Of a stretch of DNA of 64,000 bases, positions 8,638 through 16,876 are shown in pieces. The stretch comes from an uncultured Mucispirillum sp. (GTDB lineage: Bacteria > Chrysiogenota > Deferribacteres > Deferribacterales > Mucispirillaceae): contig CALURO010000004.1 in NCBI GenBank assembly GCA_944323205.1, forward strand, positions 62,001 through 126,000, given 5' to 3'. The notes beneath the pieces were generated by a model. It did not search any database and was not told the DNA's origin. It worked only from the letters and a program-made list of their open reading frames with translations. Positions within the stretch are counted from its first letter, which is position 1. Every line of letters begins with the position of its first letter. A program made the position numbers and the translations under genes.

Positions 8638-11175
8638 ATGAATATTCGTGAGTATGAAGTGAAAGTGCAGCTCCCTGTAGAGTTGAAACCGTTGGAAACA
8701 ATGGCTTATAATCTTTGGTTTGCATGGAACTCTCCTGCAACAGCTCTTTATAGAAATATAAATGCTAAACTATGGGATGAATCTGAACATAATCCCCTTG
8801 CAATTATATCTTCACTTACTTTGGAAGATTGTAAAAAATTAATTGATGATGATGTATTTATGGCAAGTTTAAATGATGTGTATGAGACTTTTCAGCAGTA
8901 TATGTCTTTACCTCGCTGGTTTAATAAAGTCCATAAAGATGCATCAGATATGCTTGTTGCTTATTTTTCTGCAGAGTATGGTATACATGAATCTGTCCAG
9001 CTTTATTCTGGTGGTTTAGGTATATTATCTGGTGACCATTGTAAATCAACTTCAGATATGGGTATACCGCTTGTAGCTGTTGGTCTGCTTTATAGAAATG
9101 GTTATTTTCATCAGTATATGAGTTCAGATGGCTGGCAGCAGGAACGCTATCCATATAATGAATTTTATCTTATGCCTCTTAAAAGAGCAGAAGATAAAAA
9201 CGGTAAAGAAATTACTCTTGAAATGAAAATTGGCGAAAGAAATGTTAAAATCAGAGTATGGAAATTAAAAGTAGGTTTAATGGAAATTATCCTTTTAGAT
9301 ACTGATGTTCCAGAAAATCACCCAGATGATAGAATAATTACTGGTAAACTTTATGACGGTGACAGTAATATGCGTATCCGTCAAGAAATAGTGCTTGGTG
9401 TTGCTGGTGTTAGAGCATTAGCTGCAATAGGTTTACAGCCAACAGTTTATCATTTAAATGAAGGGCACCCTGCATTTGTTTCTATTGAGCGTTTAAAACA
9501 GCTTATAGAGCATGGTACAGATTTCCGTCTTGCAACAGAAATTGTCCGCAAAAGCACTCTTTTTACTACTCATACTCCAGTTCCTGCTGGGTTTGATGTT
9601 TTTAGTATTGAGCAAATCAAACAATATTTAAGCGGTATTTATGAGCCTGTAGGTATTAACTTAAATATGCTTATGAGCTTTGGCAGAAAAGATAGAAGTA
9701 ATGCTGATGAACCATTTAATATGGCGGTATGTGGTATTAATTTATCTACATATCGTAATGGTGTAAGTAAACTTCATGGTGAAGTAAGTAGAGAAATGTT
9801 TCATTCTATGTGGTCTCAGGCTATTTTATCACAGGTGCCAATAGGTCATATTACAAATGGTGTGCATCTTCCAACATTTATGTCAAGCGAAATGAAACAT
9901 ATTCTTTCCCGTTATGTATCAGAAGACTGGGCATCTAAACCTTATAATTTTGATATGTGGGAAAAAGTTAATAATATACCTGATAATGTTTTATTTGAAT
10001 TAAAACATAACCAAAGGGAACGCCTTGTATCATTTATTCGCAGAACTACAAAAGAAACTATCCGTAAAAATGGCGGCAGTGCAAGCGAATTATTAGCTGC
10101 AGAAGATATTTTAAACCCTAATGCATTAACTATAGGTTTTGCAAGAAGATTTGCAACATATAAACGCGGTTATCTTTTATTTATGGACGAAGAAAGATTA
10201 AAAAGACTTTTCAGTAATCCTGAAAGACCTATACAGTTTATTATTGCTGGTAAAGCTCATCCAAAAGATAACGAAGGTAAAGAAATTATTAAAAAAATAA
10301 TACATATCGCTAAAAAACCAGAATTTCGCAAGCATATAGTATTTATTGAAGACTATGATATAGAAGTAGCACGCTATATGACTCGTGGTGTAGATATATG
10401 GCTTAATAACCCACGCAGACCTATGGAAGCTTCAGGTACATCCGGTATGAAAGCTAGTGCTAATGGTGCATTAAACTTATCTATTTTAGATGGCTGGTGG
10501 GATGAGGGTTTTAATGGTAAAAATGGCTGGTCAATTGGTGCAGGCGAAGAATATCCAGACAGTGGTTATCAAGACTATGTGGAAAGTATGGAAATTTATA
10601 ATACTCTTGAAAAAGATATTATTCCAGTATTCTATGCAAAAGATAAATCAGGTATGCCTAGAGAATGGTTAAAAATGGTTAAAGAAAACTTACGAACAGT
10701 GCCAAGCTATTTTAATACATCAAGAATGTTAATGGATTATGCTGACCAATACTATGTACCTCTTCATGAACTGCAGAAAGAGTTTAGTGCCAATAACTAT
10801 GAAGAAGCTAAAAAATATCTTGACTGGTATAACCAAATATTAGACAGATGGGACGGTGTATCATTTATCAGCTCAGAAGTTGATGCTGTAAAAGGATTTA
10901 TTCCTGGCGAAACAGTAAAATTTAAAGCTCAAGTAAATACTAATGGAACAGATGCTGAGCATTTAGGTGTATTTGCTGTTGTGGAATATGATGGTGAAAG
11001 CGGAAGTTTAAGAGACCCAGAATTTATCCGATTAAATCAGGAAAAAAGTAGTGATATGTTTAGTATATCATATACTTTAACCCGTTCTGGTAAATTAAAA
11101 GTTGGATTTTTAGTAACACCTTTCCACAGGTTCTTAAAAAATCCATTTGAATTAAATAAAGCTAAATGGGCATAA
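8638..11175 (+). CDS. glgP: Alpha-glucan (glycogen/maltodextrin) phosphorylase
   Basis: Releases glucose 1-phosphate from glycogen or maltodextrin using pyridoxal phosphate. The 845-residue protein starts with the DUF3417 N-terminal domain (LKPLETMAYNLWFAWNSP) that marks the short alpha-glucan phosphorylase subfamily. It then carries the GT35 catalytic core, with EASGTSGMKASANGALN near 598-614; Lys605 is the Schiff-base residue. TRRFATYKR-like ARRFATYKRGYL lies near 502. GGAGGAAG precedes the ATG. No other glycogen genes are in the window. The thioesterase at 11177 follows after one base. Confidence 0.93.
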   Translation: MNIREYEVKVQLPVELKPLETMAYNLWFAWNSPATALYRNINAKLWDESEHNPLAIISSLTLEDCKKLIDDDVFMASLNDVYETFQQYMSLPRWFNKVHKDASDMLVAYFSAEYGIHESVQLYSGGLGILSGDHCKSTSDMGIPLVAVGLLYRNGYFHQYMSSDGWQQERYPYNEFYLMPLKRAEDKNGKEITLEMKIGERNVKIRVWKLKVGLMEIILLDTDVPENHPDDRIITGKLYDGDSNMRIRQEIVLGVAGVRALAAIGLQPTVYHLNEGHPAFVSIERLKQLIEHGTDFRLATEIVRKSTLFTTHTPVPAGFDVFSIEQIKQYLSGIYEPVGINLNMLMSFGRKDRSNADEPFNMAVCGINLSTYRNGVSKLHGEVSREMFHSMWSQAILSQVPIGHITNGVHLPTFMSSEMKHILSRYVSEDWASKPYNFDMWEKVNNIPDNVLFELKHNQRERLVSFIRRTTKETIRKNGGSASELLAAEDILNPNALTIGFARRFATYKRGYLLFMDEERLKRLFSNPERPIQFIIAGKAHPKDNEGKEIIKKIIHIAKKPEFRKHIVFIEDYDIEVARYMTRGVDIWLNNPRRPMEASGTSGMKASANGALNLSILDGWWDEGFNGKNGWSIGAGEEYPDSGYQDYVESMEIYNTLEKDIIPVFYAKDKSGMPREWLKMVKENLRTVPSYFNTSRMLMDYADQYYVPLHELQKEFSANNYEEAKKYLDWYNQILDRWDGVSFISSEVDAVKGFIPGETVKFKAQVNTNGTDAEHLGVFAVVEYDGESGSLRDPEFIRLNQEKSSDMFSISYTLTRSGKLKVGFLVTPFHRFLKNPFELNKAKWA

Positions 11176-11176
11176 T

Positions 11177-11680
11177 ATGAGTGAGAAATTATATCTGCCA
11201 TATTCTGATGGCTGTTTTGTATGCGGTCATAGTAACATTCATGGATTGCAGGTGCAGTTTTATGTGCAGGATAATAGTGTTAAAGTAGACTTAAACTTTG
11301 CACCGCATTTTAATAGTTTCCCGCATATAACTCACGGTGGTATACTTTCATCAATACTTGATGAAGCTATGGGTTGGTCTGCCTTTATATTTTCTGATAT
11401 AGAAACATTTTTATTTACAAGAGAATTAAATGTTACATATAAAAGAAATGCACCAATAGGTGTGCCTTTAATATTAACGGCAGAGTTTGTTGGAGCAGAG
11501 CGTGGTGGCATGTTTTCCACAAAGGGCAAGATTACAGATATGGATGGCAAAATAATAACTGCTTCCAAAGGGCTTTTCTTTCCTACATCTAAAGAAAAAA
11601 TGGATGAAACAATACCTCATCTTTCATTTTTAGATGGGCTGACTTATCACCCTAAGGCAGTTAAATACTGTAAGTTATAA
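11177..11680 (+). CDS. PaaI/4HBT-family hotdog thioesterase
   Basis: A 167-residue protein with a hotdog fold signature: ITHGGILSSILDEAMGWSA (near 52-70), where the HGG turn and the Asp/Glu of the central helix form the acyl-CoA thioesterase site. A cysteine pair (CFVCG, residues 13-17) near the N-terminus is common in this subgroup. The natural substrate cannot be read from sequence; medium-chain or aromatic acyl-CoA is typical. It is coupled to glgP by a one-base gap, which gives no clear metabolic link, and it is closed by a strong terminator. Confidence 0.8.
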   Translation: MSEKLYLPYSDGCFVCGHSNIHGLQVQFYVQDNSVKVDLNFAPHFNSFPHITHGGILSSILDEAMGWSAFIFSDIETFLFTRELNVTYKRNAPIGVPLILTAEFVGAERGGMFSTKGKITDMDGKIITASKGLFFPTSKEKMDETIPHLSFLDGLTYHPKAVKYCKL

Positions 11681-11700
11681 AATTAAATAATGTATATATT

Positions 11701-11730
11701 CAGCCCGCTTATACGGGCTGGTATTTTTTA
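11701..11730 (+). terminator. Rho-independent terminator of dut-glgP-thioesterase
   Basis: CAGCCCG at 11701-11707 pairs with CGGGCTG at 11714-11720 around a 6-base loop and is followed by GTATTTTTTA. Confidence 0.92.
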
Positions 11731-11824
11731 TAATATGTATTATTTTTAACAATATAGTTTTATATAATGATTATATTAATGGATATAATAAATATAAACT
11801 GCTTTTATTTGGAGTAAAAATATA

Positions 11825-12727
11825 ATGGTATATTATACAGAGATTTTAGAAAGATTTGATTTTGCAGAAACTGATATGGATTATATGGTATCTATTAAAG
11901 AAAAGATGCAGGAATTTGAAGCATCTTTTATAGATGAAGTGTTAAAATATCTTCAAAAAGATACATCTTTTATATCAGAATATGGCAATATAATAGATAA
12001 ATTAAACACATCTAAACTCTCCAACTGGTATAATGGAATTATTTCAGGCAAACTTAATGGTGCATTTAGTGAATTTGTAAGTGAATTTAATTTACAGCAT
12101 GTACCAAAGGGTTCTTTTTCTGGTGAGCGTATAGCAGAGCTTTTCAGCTTTATTCGTATATGGTTTCAAAATAAATTAATAGAAATATGTGAATGTGAAT
12201 GGGACTATAAAGAAATATTAAAGGCATATACAAAAGTGATAAATGCTGCAATTTATGTTACTATGAATACTTATGTTCCAAGAGAGAAATCTACAAGTCA
12301 TACTTCAAAAATGAAAAATAAAATACTTGTATGGGCAGAAAAAGCATCTCTTATTACTCATTCTATGCTGCTTGTATTTTTAATGATAATGACTATTGCA
12401 GGTGTTGGATTTTTTATATGGAGCCTGTGGGATTTAAAGGGAGTTGAACCAGATAAATTATTTGTTACAGCATTAGGTTCACTGCTTGTATTATGGGTAT
12501 TGATAGAGCTTATAAACTCAGAAATACAAATGCTGAAAGGTGATAAATTTAAGATTAGTATATTTGTAGGTGTTGTATTGATAGCTTTTATTCGTGAAGT
12601 ATTGATTATGACACTAAAACATGATGCAAGTAATACAAAAACTATGATACTTATGCTTGGTGGTATTTTAGTATTAGGTGTAACATACTGGATGCTTGCA
12701 AAATCAGAAGAAAGAACAAAAAATTAA
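11825..12727 (+). CDS. Globin-like (protoglobin-type) sensor domain fused to PsiE-family membrane domain
   Basis: A 300-residue protein in two parts. Residues 1-160 are helical and resemble globin-coupled sensor/protoglobin domains: a long N-terminal helix, WYNGIISGKLNGAF, then FNLQHVPKGSF with a histidine near residue 97 where the haem-ligating proximal His would lie. Residues 175-295 have four hydrophobic segments and the PsiE signature (ELINSEIQMLKGDKF, then VVLIAFIREVLIM near 243-255). PsiE is a phosphate-starvation inner-membrane protein of unknown function. The fusion suggests gas or redox sensing at the membrane. The globin assignment is inference from pattern; the PsiE part is more secure. 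It stands alone between terminators. Confidence 0.65.
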   Translation: MVYYTEILERFDFAETDMDYMVSIKEKMQEFEASFIDEVLKYLQKDTSFISEYGNIIDKLNTSKLSNWYNGIISGKLNGAFSEFVSEFNLQHVPKGSFSGERIAELFSFIRIWFQNKLIEICECEWDYKEILKAYTKVINAAIYVTMNTYVPREKSTSHTSKMKNKILVWAEKASLITHSMLLVFLMIMTIAGVGFFIWSLWDLKGVEPDKLFVTALGSLLVLWVLIELINSEIQMLKGDKFKISIFVGVVLIAFIREVLIMTLKHDASNTKTMILMLGGILVLGVTYWMLAKSEERTKN

Positions 12728-12735
12728 ATAAAATA

Positions 12736-12767
12736 AAGGCGAAAATAAAAATTTTCGCCTTGTTTTT
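12736..12767. terminator. Bidirectional terminator between the PsiE fusion gene and pepV
   Basis: AAGGCGAAAAT at 12736-12746 pairs with ATTTTCGCCTT at 12751-12761 across an AAAA loop. TGTTTTTT follows on the plus strand, and a T-rich stretch follows on the minus strand. The convergent pepV stop lies in the T-run. Confidence 0.9.
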
Positions 12768-14170
12768 TACATATTATTTAAGTTTATTAATGCTTTAGTA
12801 TATATTTTAATTAATTTTTTAAATTTATCTAAATTCATATATTCGTTATTTTGGTGTGCCAGTTCTTCATCATTTTTAAAATTAGCACCGAAAGAAAGTG
12901 AATTAGGTATCATGGTACAGTAAGTTCTGCCGCCTATTGCAACAGGTTCGCTGTTATCATTAGTTACTTCCTGATATGCCTTTAAAAGCTCTTGTAAATA
13001 TAGATTATTTTTATCTATATAAAGTGGTGGAATATGTTTGCTAATTTGTGTAAGCATCATCATTTTTTCAGCTAGATTATTAATTTTATTTTCCATTTTA
13101 AAGCTTTTTATTGTAACGGGATATCTAATATCAAATTTTAATGTTAAATCTTCTGCTTTATATCTAAGTATTCCAAGATTAATTGTTAAATTTCCAGAAA
13201 TATCATCATGACAGTTTATATTAAAACTTCTGCCATCACTTTCGTCATTTAAAAGATATGCAACCTGTCTAATCCAGAGCATAAGTTCCCATGAGCCATA
13301 ATCTAAAGATGGGTGAGCAAGAATACGCAGCAGTTTATACATAGCATTGATACCATTTTCTGGGTTCATAGCATGGGCAGCTTTACCTGTTGCTTTAACC
13401 TGTAAATATTCATCTTTATAATAATCTATTTCTAATTCATCACCAGCAATTTCTTCAAGCTGTCTTTTTATTTTTGCAGTATCGCCACCAAAATAAGCAT
13501 AGGCAGTATCAGGCACAACATTTACACGCTCTCCACAAGTAAGCCCTAGAAGTTTAATAGGTTCAAAGCCTTGAAGTGGGAAATCTCTTTTCATTGTTAC
13601 CTGAATTTGACCTTTTTCTGCATATACTGCTGGGAAATTAGCATCAGGAGAAAATGAAAATACAGGTATTTCTTCTGTTTCCTTATATTTAGCAAGGCAG
13701 CGCATAGATGTTTCTTCATCACCACCTGCTATTATTCTAAACCGTTTATTAAGTTTTATTCCAGATTCTTTTAAAATTTTTAAAGCAGTATATACTGCAA
13801 TTAATGGACCTTTATCATCAATTGCACCTCTGCCGTATATTTTATTATCATGTATTTCAGCTGCAAAAGGTGGGTATTGCCACAGGCTTTCATTTCCAGC
13901 AGGTACAATATCTAAATGTGCTAAAATACCAATTAAATCTCCACTGCCACATTCAGCAAAGCAGGCATAATTATCAATATTTTTTGTGACAAAGCCATCG
14001 CTTTTAGCAATGGATAAAAATTTATTTATACATTCAGAAATACCTTTTCCAAAAGGATTTTCATTATTTGCAGTATCTTTATCATACTGAGAATTGATTT
14101 TAATTAAATCCTGCATATCCTGCACAGCTTTATTAAAATATTTTTCTATTAAATTATCTGTATTTTCCAT
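12767..14170 (-). CDS. pepV: M20 family dipeptidase PepV
   Basis: A cytoplasmic zinc dipeptidase that cleaves unactivated dipeptides, including N-terminal beta-Ala or Xaa-His. In the 467 residues the M20 metal-site motifs are intact: LAHLDIVPAG (His near 86), YGRGAIDDKGPL (Asp near 118) and GGDEETSMRC (Glu-Glu near 152). The segment FSPDANFPAVYAEKGQIQV is characteristic of PepV. The lid domain lies between about 185 and 390. It is transcribed alone, away from the rimP leader, and ends at a shared terminator. Confidence 0.92.
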   Translation of the reverse strand: MENTDNLIEKYFNKAVQDMQDLIKINSQYDKDTANNENPFGKGISECINKFLSIAKSDGFVTKNIDNYACFAECGSGDLIGILAHLDIVPAGNESLWQYPPFAAEIHDNKIYGRGAIDDKGPLIAVYTALKILKESGIKLNKRFRIIAGGDEETSMRCLAKYKETEEIPVFSFSPDANFPAVYAEKGQIQVTMKRDFPLQGFEPIKLLGLTCGERVNVVPDTAYAYFGGDTAKIKRQLEEIAGDELEIDYYKDEYLQVKATGKAAHAMNPENGINAMYKLLRILAHPSLDYGSWELMLWIRQVAYLLNDESDGRSFNINCHDDISGNLTINLGILRYKAEDLTLKFDIRYPVTIKSFKMENKINNLAEKMMMLTQISKHIPPLYIDKNNLYLQELLKAYQEVTNDNSEPVAIGGRTYCTMIPNSLSFGANFKNDEELAHQNNEYMNLDKFKKLIKIYTKALINLNNM

Positions 14171-14264
14171 ATATCACACCAGTTAATAAATATTTGCTTT
14201 ATTATATATATAATAAATTTTATTGCAATAATATTAAATAAACTTTTACTTAATTTTACAGTAT

Positions 14265-14298
14265 AAAAACGATTGCGATATTTTAAGCAGTCGTTTTT
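14265..14298. terminator. Long hairpin with A-tract and T-tract in the pepV/rimP intergenic region
   Basis: AAAAACGATTGC at 14265-14276 pairs over 12 positions (one T-G wobble) with GCAGTCGTTTTT at 14287-14298, with a 10-base loop. The A-run and T-run on either side give a terminator shape in both directions, although no gene ends here. It may isolate pepV from the rimP leader or be the 5' part of that leader. Confidence 0.6.
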
Positions 14299-14360
14299 AG
14301 AATTTACTTAAAAGTTAAAAAATATAAAAAAAGCTTGCTATTACATAAAAAATATGTTAG

Positions 14361-14542
14361 AAAATGCAAAGTTATTCATGATAACTTTATAAGGATTATC
14401 CTTATTTTCCGCTCATAAATAGCTAAGTTATTTATGATGCTAGTAATATCTTGTTTAGCAGGATATTTCTTGTTGTAATTATTCTTATAATATAAAGTTA
14501 TGTTATAAGATGTAGTTAGGCGGGTTATTCCCGCCTATTTTT
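14361..14542 (+). ncRNA. Candidate structured leader or small RNA ahead of rimP-nusA
   Basis: Serial stem-loops follow one another. AAAGTTAT/ATAACTTT is at 14368-14388 (8 bp). AAGGA/TCCTT is at 14391-14403. TCATAAATA/TATTTATGA is at 14413-14437 (9 bp). AATATC/GATATT is at 14445-14467. TCTTATAA/TTATAAGA is at 14483-14510 (8 bp). An intrinsic terminator then ends the series at 14542. No reading frame explains it. It could be an attenuated 5' UTR of the nusA operon or a separate terminated small RNA. I do not recognise a known riboswitch class. Confidence 0.4.
14517..14542 (+). terminator. Intrinsic terminator/attenuator immediately upstream of rimP
   Basis: TAGGCGGG at 14517-14524 pairs perfectly with CCCGCCTA at 14530-14537 around a TTATT loop and is followed by TTTTT to 14542. 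It ends only 18 bases before the proposed rimP start, so read-through is needed unless a promoter lies inside it. This suggests attenuation control of the operon that encodes NusA, itself a termination factor. Confidence 0.85.
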
Positions 14543-14560
14543 ATGTTTAAGAGGTGTGTT

Positions 14561-15031
14561 TTGCGTTTTATTTTGCCAAAAGGATTTAGAGAATATGCAG
14601 AAAAAATTGCTGGTAAATATAACTGCAAAGTGCTTGATATTATATTCAAGCCAGAAAAAAAATCCCATACTTTGCGTGTAACAATTGACGGAGACGATAC
14701 TTCTTTAAATATATGTGCTGATATAAGCAGAGAGCTTTCTAAATGGCTTGACAGCCATGAAAATGAAATTAAATGTTCTACATATAATTTTGAAGTATCA
14801 AGTCCGGGACCAGATAGAAAATTATGTACAGAGCAGGATTTTATCAATTGTATTAATAAAACAGTTTATTTTGAAACAAAAACAAAAGCTATAGACGGGC
14901 GTAAAAGATATAAAGGTAAAGTAATGTCATGTGAAAATGGTATTATACATATCTATACAAAAGAAGAAAGTGCAGAATTTGATATTATTATTGCAGACAT
15001 TGCAAAAGCTCGCATTGAATATGAATTTTAG
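14561..15031 (+). CDS. rimP: Ribosome maturation factor RimP
   Basis: Helps assemble the 30S subunit and is almost always upstream of nusA. The protein has the RimP N-domain (EYAEKIAGKYNCKVLDI, then LRVTIDGDD and ICADISRELSKWLD) and the SSPGPDRKL motif (near residue 85), followed by the SH3-like C-domain. I place the start at TTG 14561, which has AAGAGG at 14549-14554 about 6 bases upstream. An ATG at 14543 is also in frame, but it abuts the terminator T-run and has no ribosome site. The product is 156 residues from TTG. Confidence 0.9.
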   Translation: MRFILPKGFREYAEKIAGKYNCKVLDIIFKPEKKSHTLRVTIDGDDTSLNICADISRELSKWLDSHENEIKCSTYNFEVSSPGPDRKLCTEQDFINCINKTVYFETKTKAIDGRKRYKGKVMSCENGIIHIYTKEESAEFDIIIADIAKARIEYEF

Positions 15032-15039
15032 GAGGAATA

Positions 15040-16347
15040 ATGAGCAGCAGTAAAGAAATCATAAAAACTGTGGAAGATTTAGGCAGAGAAAAAGGAATAT
15101 CTAGAGAAATACTGGCAGATGCTCTTCATGAAGCAATTGTAGCTGCTACAGTTAAGCGTATCGGTAAATATTTAGAACCAGAAGTTACTGTTGATTTAGA
15201 TAAAGGCCTTATTAATATATTAATACCAAAAGAAGTTTCAGAATCAGAAGAAAGCAATTGGTATGAAATAACAATGGAAGAAGCAAAAGATTATAAAGAT
15301 AATCCACAGTATGGTGATATCTTGATGGTGCCTACTACTCTTGATGCATTAGGCAGGCAGGCAGCACTTGTTGCAAAACAAAAATTAATTGAAAAATTAA
15401 AAGATGCTGAAAAACAAGTGATTTTAGATGATTTTCAAAATAAACTTGGCGAGATAGTTAATGGTACAATTTTAAAAACTGATAGAGATAATATTATTAT
15501 AAATATTGGTAAAACGGAAGCTATTCTTCCTAAAAAAGAAATGATACCTGGTGAATTTTTTAACCGTAATGATTATGTGAGAGCATTACTTTTAGATATA
15601 AAACTTATTAAAGGCTGGCCACAGCTTGTTTTATCTCGTTCTCATCCTAATTTTCTGAAAAAATTATTTGAAGCAGAAATACCAGAAGTATTTGAAGGTA
15701 TTATTGAAGTAAAAGGTGCTGCAAGAGAGCCGGGAGATAGGGCAAAAGTTGCAGTATATTCAAAAAATTCTAATATTGACCCAGTTGGTGCATGTATCGG
15801 GGTAAAAGGTGCTAGAATATCAACTATTTCTGATGAATTGAAAAAAGAAAAAATTGATGTTATAGAATGGTCACCAGACCCTGTTAAATATGTATGTAAT
15901 GCAATAAGTCCTGCTAATGTGTTATTAACAAATATTATTGAAGATGATAAAACTATAGAAATAGTTGTTCCTGATGACCAGCTTTCTTTAGCTATTGGTA
16001 AAAAAGGTCAAAATGTCCGCCTTGCAGCTATTTTAACTGAATGGCGTTTAGATGTTTTAAAAGAAAGCGAATATGCAGAAATTAGAACAAGTCGTTTAGA
16101 AGAACAGGAACAGGAATTAAAGGCTTTCTATGAACTTTATAATTTAGAAAATTTAGAACTTTTAGACCATGCTATGATTTCTAAGTTAATGGAACATGGA
16201 ATAGGTGATATAGAAAAACTTTCAAGTGCAAGTGTTGATGAGATAGTATCTTATTTAGAAGTCTCTGAAGAAGCTGCTGTTGGTATAATCAATGCTGCAA
16301 TAGATTACTTAACTGCAAAACTTGATGAGCTTGATGACGAAGAATAG
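15040..16347 (+). CDS. nusA: Transcription termination/antitermination factor NusA
   Basis: Binds RNA polymerase and modulates pausing, termination and antitermination. The 435 residues comprise an N-terminal polymerase-binding domain (1-125), an S1 domain (about 135-200, GEIVNGTILKTDRDNIIINI), two KH domains (about 205-350, with GVKGARISTI and GKKGQNVRLA as GxxG loops) and a short C-terminal helix-hairpin region from about 370 in place of long acidic repeats. An AGGAGGAATA site precedes the ATG. It lies between rimP (8-base gap) and ylxR in the canonical order. Confidence 0.96.
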   Translation: MSSSKEIIKTVEDLGREKGISREILADALHEAIVAATVKRIGKYLEPEVTVDLDKGLINILIPKEVSESEESNWYEITMEEAKDYKDNPQYGDILMVPTTLDALGRQAALVAKQKLIEKLKDAEKQVILDDFQNKLGEIVNGTILKTDRDNIIINIGKTEAILPKKEMIPGEFFNRNDYVRALLLDIKLIKGWPQLVLSRSHPNFLKKLFEAEIPEVFEGIIEVKGAAREPGDRAKVAVYSKNSNIDPVGACIGVKGARISTISDELKKEKIDVIEWSPDPVKYVCNAISPANVLLTNIIEDDKTIEIVVPDDQLSLAIGKKGQNVRLAAILTEWRLDVLKESEYAEIRTSRLEEQEQELKAFYELYNLENLELLDHAMISKLMEHGIGDIEKLSSASVDEIVSYLEVSEEAAVGIINAAIDYLTAKLDELDDEE

Positions 16348-16357
16348 GGTTTGTTAA

Positions 16358-16876
16358 TTGTCTAAACCTAAAGAATATAGAGTTTGTGCATTTTGTGGTA
16401 TTAAGCAGCATAAATCTTATATGCTCAAAATTAGTCTGCCTGAAATCATTTTTGATTTTTGGCAGAATATGCATGGCAGAAGTTTTTATATATGTAGTGA
16501 ATATAAATGTATAAACAAAGTATTTAAAAATAAAACTGTATATAAATATTTAGACGAAAGTATAAATACAAGCTTATTATATAATAGACTTATAGAAAGT
16601 ATAAAAAATAATACTTTATACCATATTAATGAATTATTTGATAAATATGGTATTGATGATGATACAAATACTGAAAAATTAATTTTATGCCGATATGACG
16701 CTGTATCAAGCAACAGTAAAAAGATATTATTAGATAAAGCAGTTTATAGTGGAAATAAAAAATTCTGTATTATTTATGACAAATATACAGCAGATAAAGT
16801 AATAAAATATAAAAACTTGATTACAAATATTGATGGTTTATTATACGGAGAATTAAATGGCATTAAAAAAAGTTAG
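16358..16876 (+). CDS. ylxR: YlxR/RnpM-like RNA-binding protein with a long C-terminal extension
   Basis: DUF448 proteins sit between nusA and infB; in Bacillus, YlxR (RnpM) modulates RNase P. The family core is residues 1-70: CAFCGIKQHKSYMLKI, then GRSFYICSEYKCINKVFKN. The expected CxxC and GRGAYIC-type elements are recognisable but diverged. The start is TTG at 16358 behind AGGGT; no ATG fits. The protein is 172 residues, against about 90 in the usual family. Residues 75-172 are an extra acidic/lysine-rich domain I cannot name. The end overlaps infB by 20 bases, implying coupling. Confidence 0.8.
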   Translation: MSKPKEYRVCAFCGIKQHKSYMLKISLPEIIFDFWQNMHGRSFYICSEYKCINKVFKNKTVYKYLDESINTSLLYNRLIESIKNNTLYHINELFDKYGIDDDTNTEKLILCRYDAVSSNSKKILLDKAVYSGNKKFCIIYDKYTADKVIKYKNLITNIDGLLYGELNGIKKS

